Source: TMED14 sp003444795 (lineage in GTDB: Bacteria; Bacteroidota; Bacteroidia; Flavobacteriales; Schleiferiaceae). From it: a stretch of 22,009 bases of DNA. Positions 21,160 to 22,009 of the stretch are shown in pieces (position 1 is the first letter of the stretch; each line of letters opens with the position of its first letter). The position numbers and the translations under genes are program-made. The notes beneath the pieces are model-generated. The model was not told the origin of the DNA. It worked only from the letters and a program-made list of their open reading frames with translations, and ran no database searches. Location: the NCBI GenBank assembly GCA_963978445.1, contig CAXBRT010000014.1, positions 1 to 22,009 of the forward strand, in the 5' to 3' direction.

Positions 21160-22009
21160 ATGCGAAAAACGTTTTCTCTTTTGGCGCTCGGCTTCTTGTC
21201 TCTCGGCGCACAGGCCCAAACAGCCGAAGATGCGGCCTTCATCAAGGGCCTGTATCAGCAAGCGCTTGGCGAACAACAAGGATATCTCTGGCTGGCCAAT
21301 TTATGCTCGGAAGCTGGTCCGCGATTGGCCGGTTCGGAAGGCGATGCCAAAGGGGTAAAGTGGGCCGTAGAAACCTTAGACACCCTAGGTTTTGACCGTG
21401 TTTTTACCCAACCCGTGGATGTTCGCCACTGGGAGCGCGGAGTAGAAACAGCCGAATGCATCCAAGGAAAAGCCAAGCGTTCCTTGCGCATCACAGCACT
21501 TGGGGGCTCCGTGGGCACCCCAGGGGGCGACAAAGGCCCCGGTCTGACAGCAAAAGTGATTGAAATTGTCGGCCGCGAAGACCTGGCCGCAAAGGGGCAT
21601 TTGTTGGCGGGAAACATTGTTTTCTACAACGAACCCATGGACCCCTGGTTGATTAATACGGGTTCTTCCTACGGTAAGGCCGGTTGGCAGCGCTGGGGAG
21701 GCGCCTCTGAGGCGGCCAAGTATGGGGCCGTAGGCGTTTTAGTACGCAGTTTGACCCACCGAAACGACGACTTCCCCCACACGGGCGCTATGGCCTATGA
21801 GGAAGGAGTGGTACAGATTCCCGCCGCCGGCATTTCGACCAATGACGCCAATTGGCTCAGCGCTGAATTGAAGAAGAACCCCAATCTCCAAGTGCATTAC
21901 ACGCTGGGCTGCCACGAGGTGGGCCGAGCACAATCCGCCAACGTCATTGCCGAATGGAAGGGAAGCGAATTCCGAGATCAAGTTATGGTGGTGGGCGCCC
22001 ATCTGGACT
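21160..22009 (+). CDS. M28-family zinc peptidase, secreted (3' partial)
   Basis: The frame runs off the window end; 283 residues are visible. MRKTFSLLALGFLSLGAQA is a clear Sec signal peptide with cleavage expected after AQA (about residue 19). The mature protein resembles carboxypeptidase Q-like M28 aminopeptidases or carboxypeptidases: LWLANLCSEAGPRLAGSEGDAKGVKWAVETLDTLGFDRVFTQPV, a PA-type inserted domain (about residues 120-250, with GNIVFYNEPM and AAKYGAVGVLVRSLT), then SANVIAEWKGSEFRDQVMVVGAHLD. The final HLD supplies the first zinc His and the catalytic Asp lies just beyond in this family; later ligands are outside the window. A 120-bp gap from the DUF819 gene suggests its own promoter; TATTTTG at 21144 is a near match. 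Confidence 0.9.
   Translation, partial: MRKTFSLLALGFLSLGAQAQTAEDAAFIKGLYQQALGEQQGYLWLANLCSEAGPRLAGSEGDAKGVKWAVETLDTLGFDRVFTQPVDVRHWERGVETAECIQGKAKRSLRITALGGSVGTPGGDKGPGLTAKVIEIVGREDLAAKGHLLAGNIVFYNEPMDPWLINTGSSYGKAGWQRWGGASEAAKYGAVGVLVRSLTHRNDDFPHTGAMAYEEGVVQIPAAGISTNDANWLSAELKKNPNLQVHYTLGCHEVGRAQSANVIAEWKGSEFRDQVMVVGAHLD

Noticed and set aside
21084..21395. A 103-codon + frame at the start of the peptidase gene
   Set aside because: It overlaps the signal peptide and N-terminus of the M28 peptidase in another frame; the peptidase frame has the clear homology.
1..22009. CRISPR arrays, insertion sequences, toxin-antitoxin or defence cassettes
   Set aside because: No regularly spaced repeats of 25-40 bp, no transposase or integrase motifs and no known defence domains were seen on either strand.

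Overview
The window reads as chromosomal DNA of a free-living member of the Bacteroidota, most likely Flavobacteriales (a Cryomorphaceae/Schleiferiaceae-like lineage is my guess). The reasons are: promoter-like TAnnTTTG elements instead of classical -10 boxes, almost no Shine-Dalgarno sequences, a probable IPExxxVDY-family gene ahead of pyk, a MutS2-like protein without an Smr domain, short lipoproteins with relaxed lipoboxes, and a TTG-started methyltransferase beginning MFHVE. Almost every gene is core housekeeping. I see no phage, transposase, CRISPR array or defence system.

Layout. 1-1875 (+): the end of a small conserved gene, then pyk. A two-way hairpin separates pyk from pheS (-). A tandem pair of related lipoprotein genes (3059-3840, +) starts inside the pheS promoter. 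Next come a conserved hypothetical gene (-), cvpA (+), a perfect 28-bp palindrome, pgk (-) and holB (+). From 7155 to 10809 (-) runs a tight block that reads, in transcription order, rpiB, ybeY, mnmG, methyltransferase. From 11146 to 13479 (-) lie an antiquitin-type aldehyde dehydrogenase and an AraC-type regulator. A repeat-rich non-coding stretch (13480-13854) leads to tRNA-Cys, then folB and gltX (-). A divergent promoter region at 15.9 kb starts a rightward set: lysS, mutS2-like, a DUF819 transporter and the start of an M28 peptidase, cut by the window end.

The most notable signal is chromosomal architecture rather than a gene cassette. Two perfect 16-bp parS centromere sites (TGTTCCACGTGAAACA) bracket mnmG at 8047 and 9913. 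Within 1 kb lies an A/T-rich 336-bp gene-free stretch (10810-11145). It carries three same-strand DnaA-box-like 9-mers, repeated TGTTCAT words and an A/T-rich tract with a 14-bp palindrome. Together these make 10.8-11.1 kb a credible replication origin with its centromere alongside, although dnaA and parAB are not in the window.

Secondary points are an inverted duplication of the tRNA-Cys downstream region, a degenerate receiver domain in the AraC-type regulator, divergent near-leaderless promoters for gltX and lysS, and the lipoprotein gene duplication.
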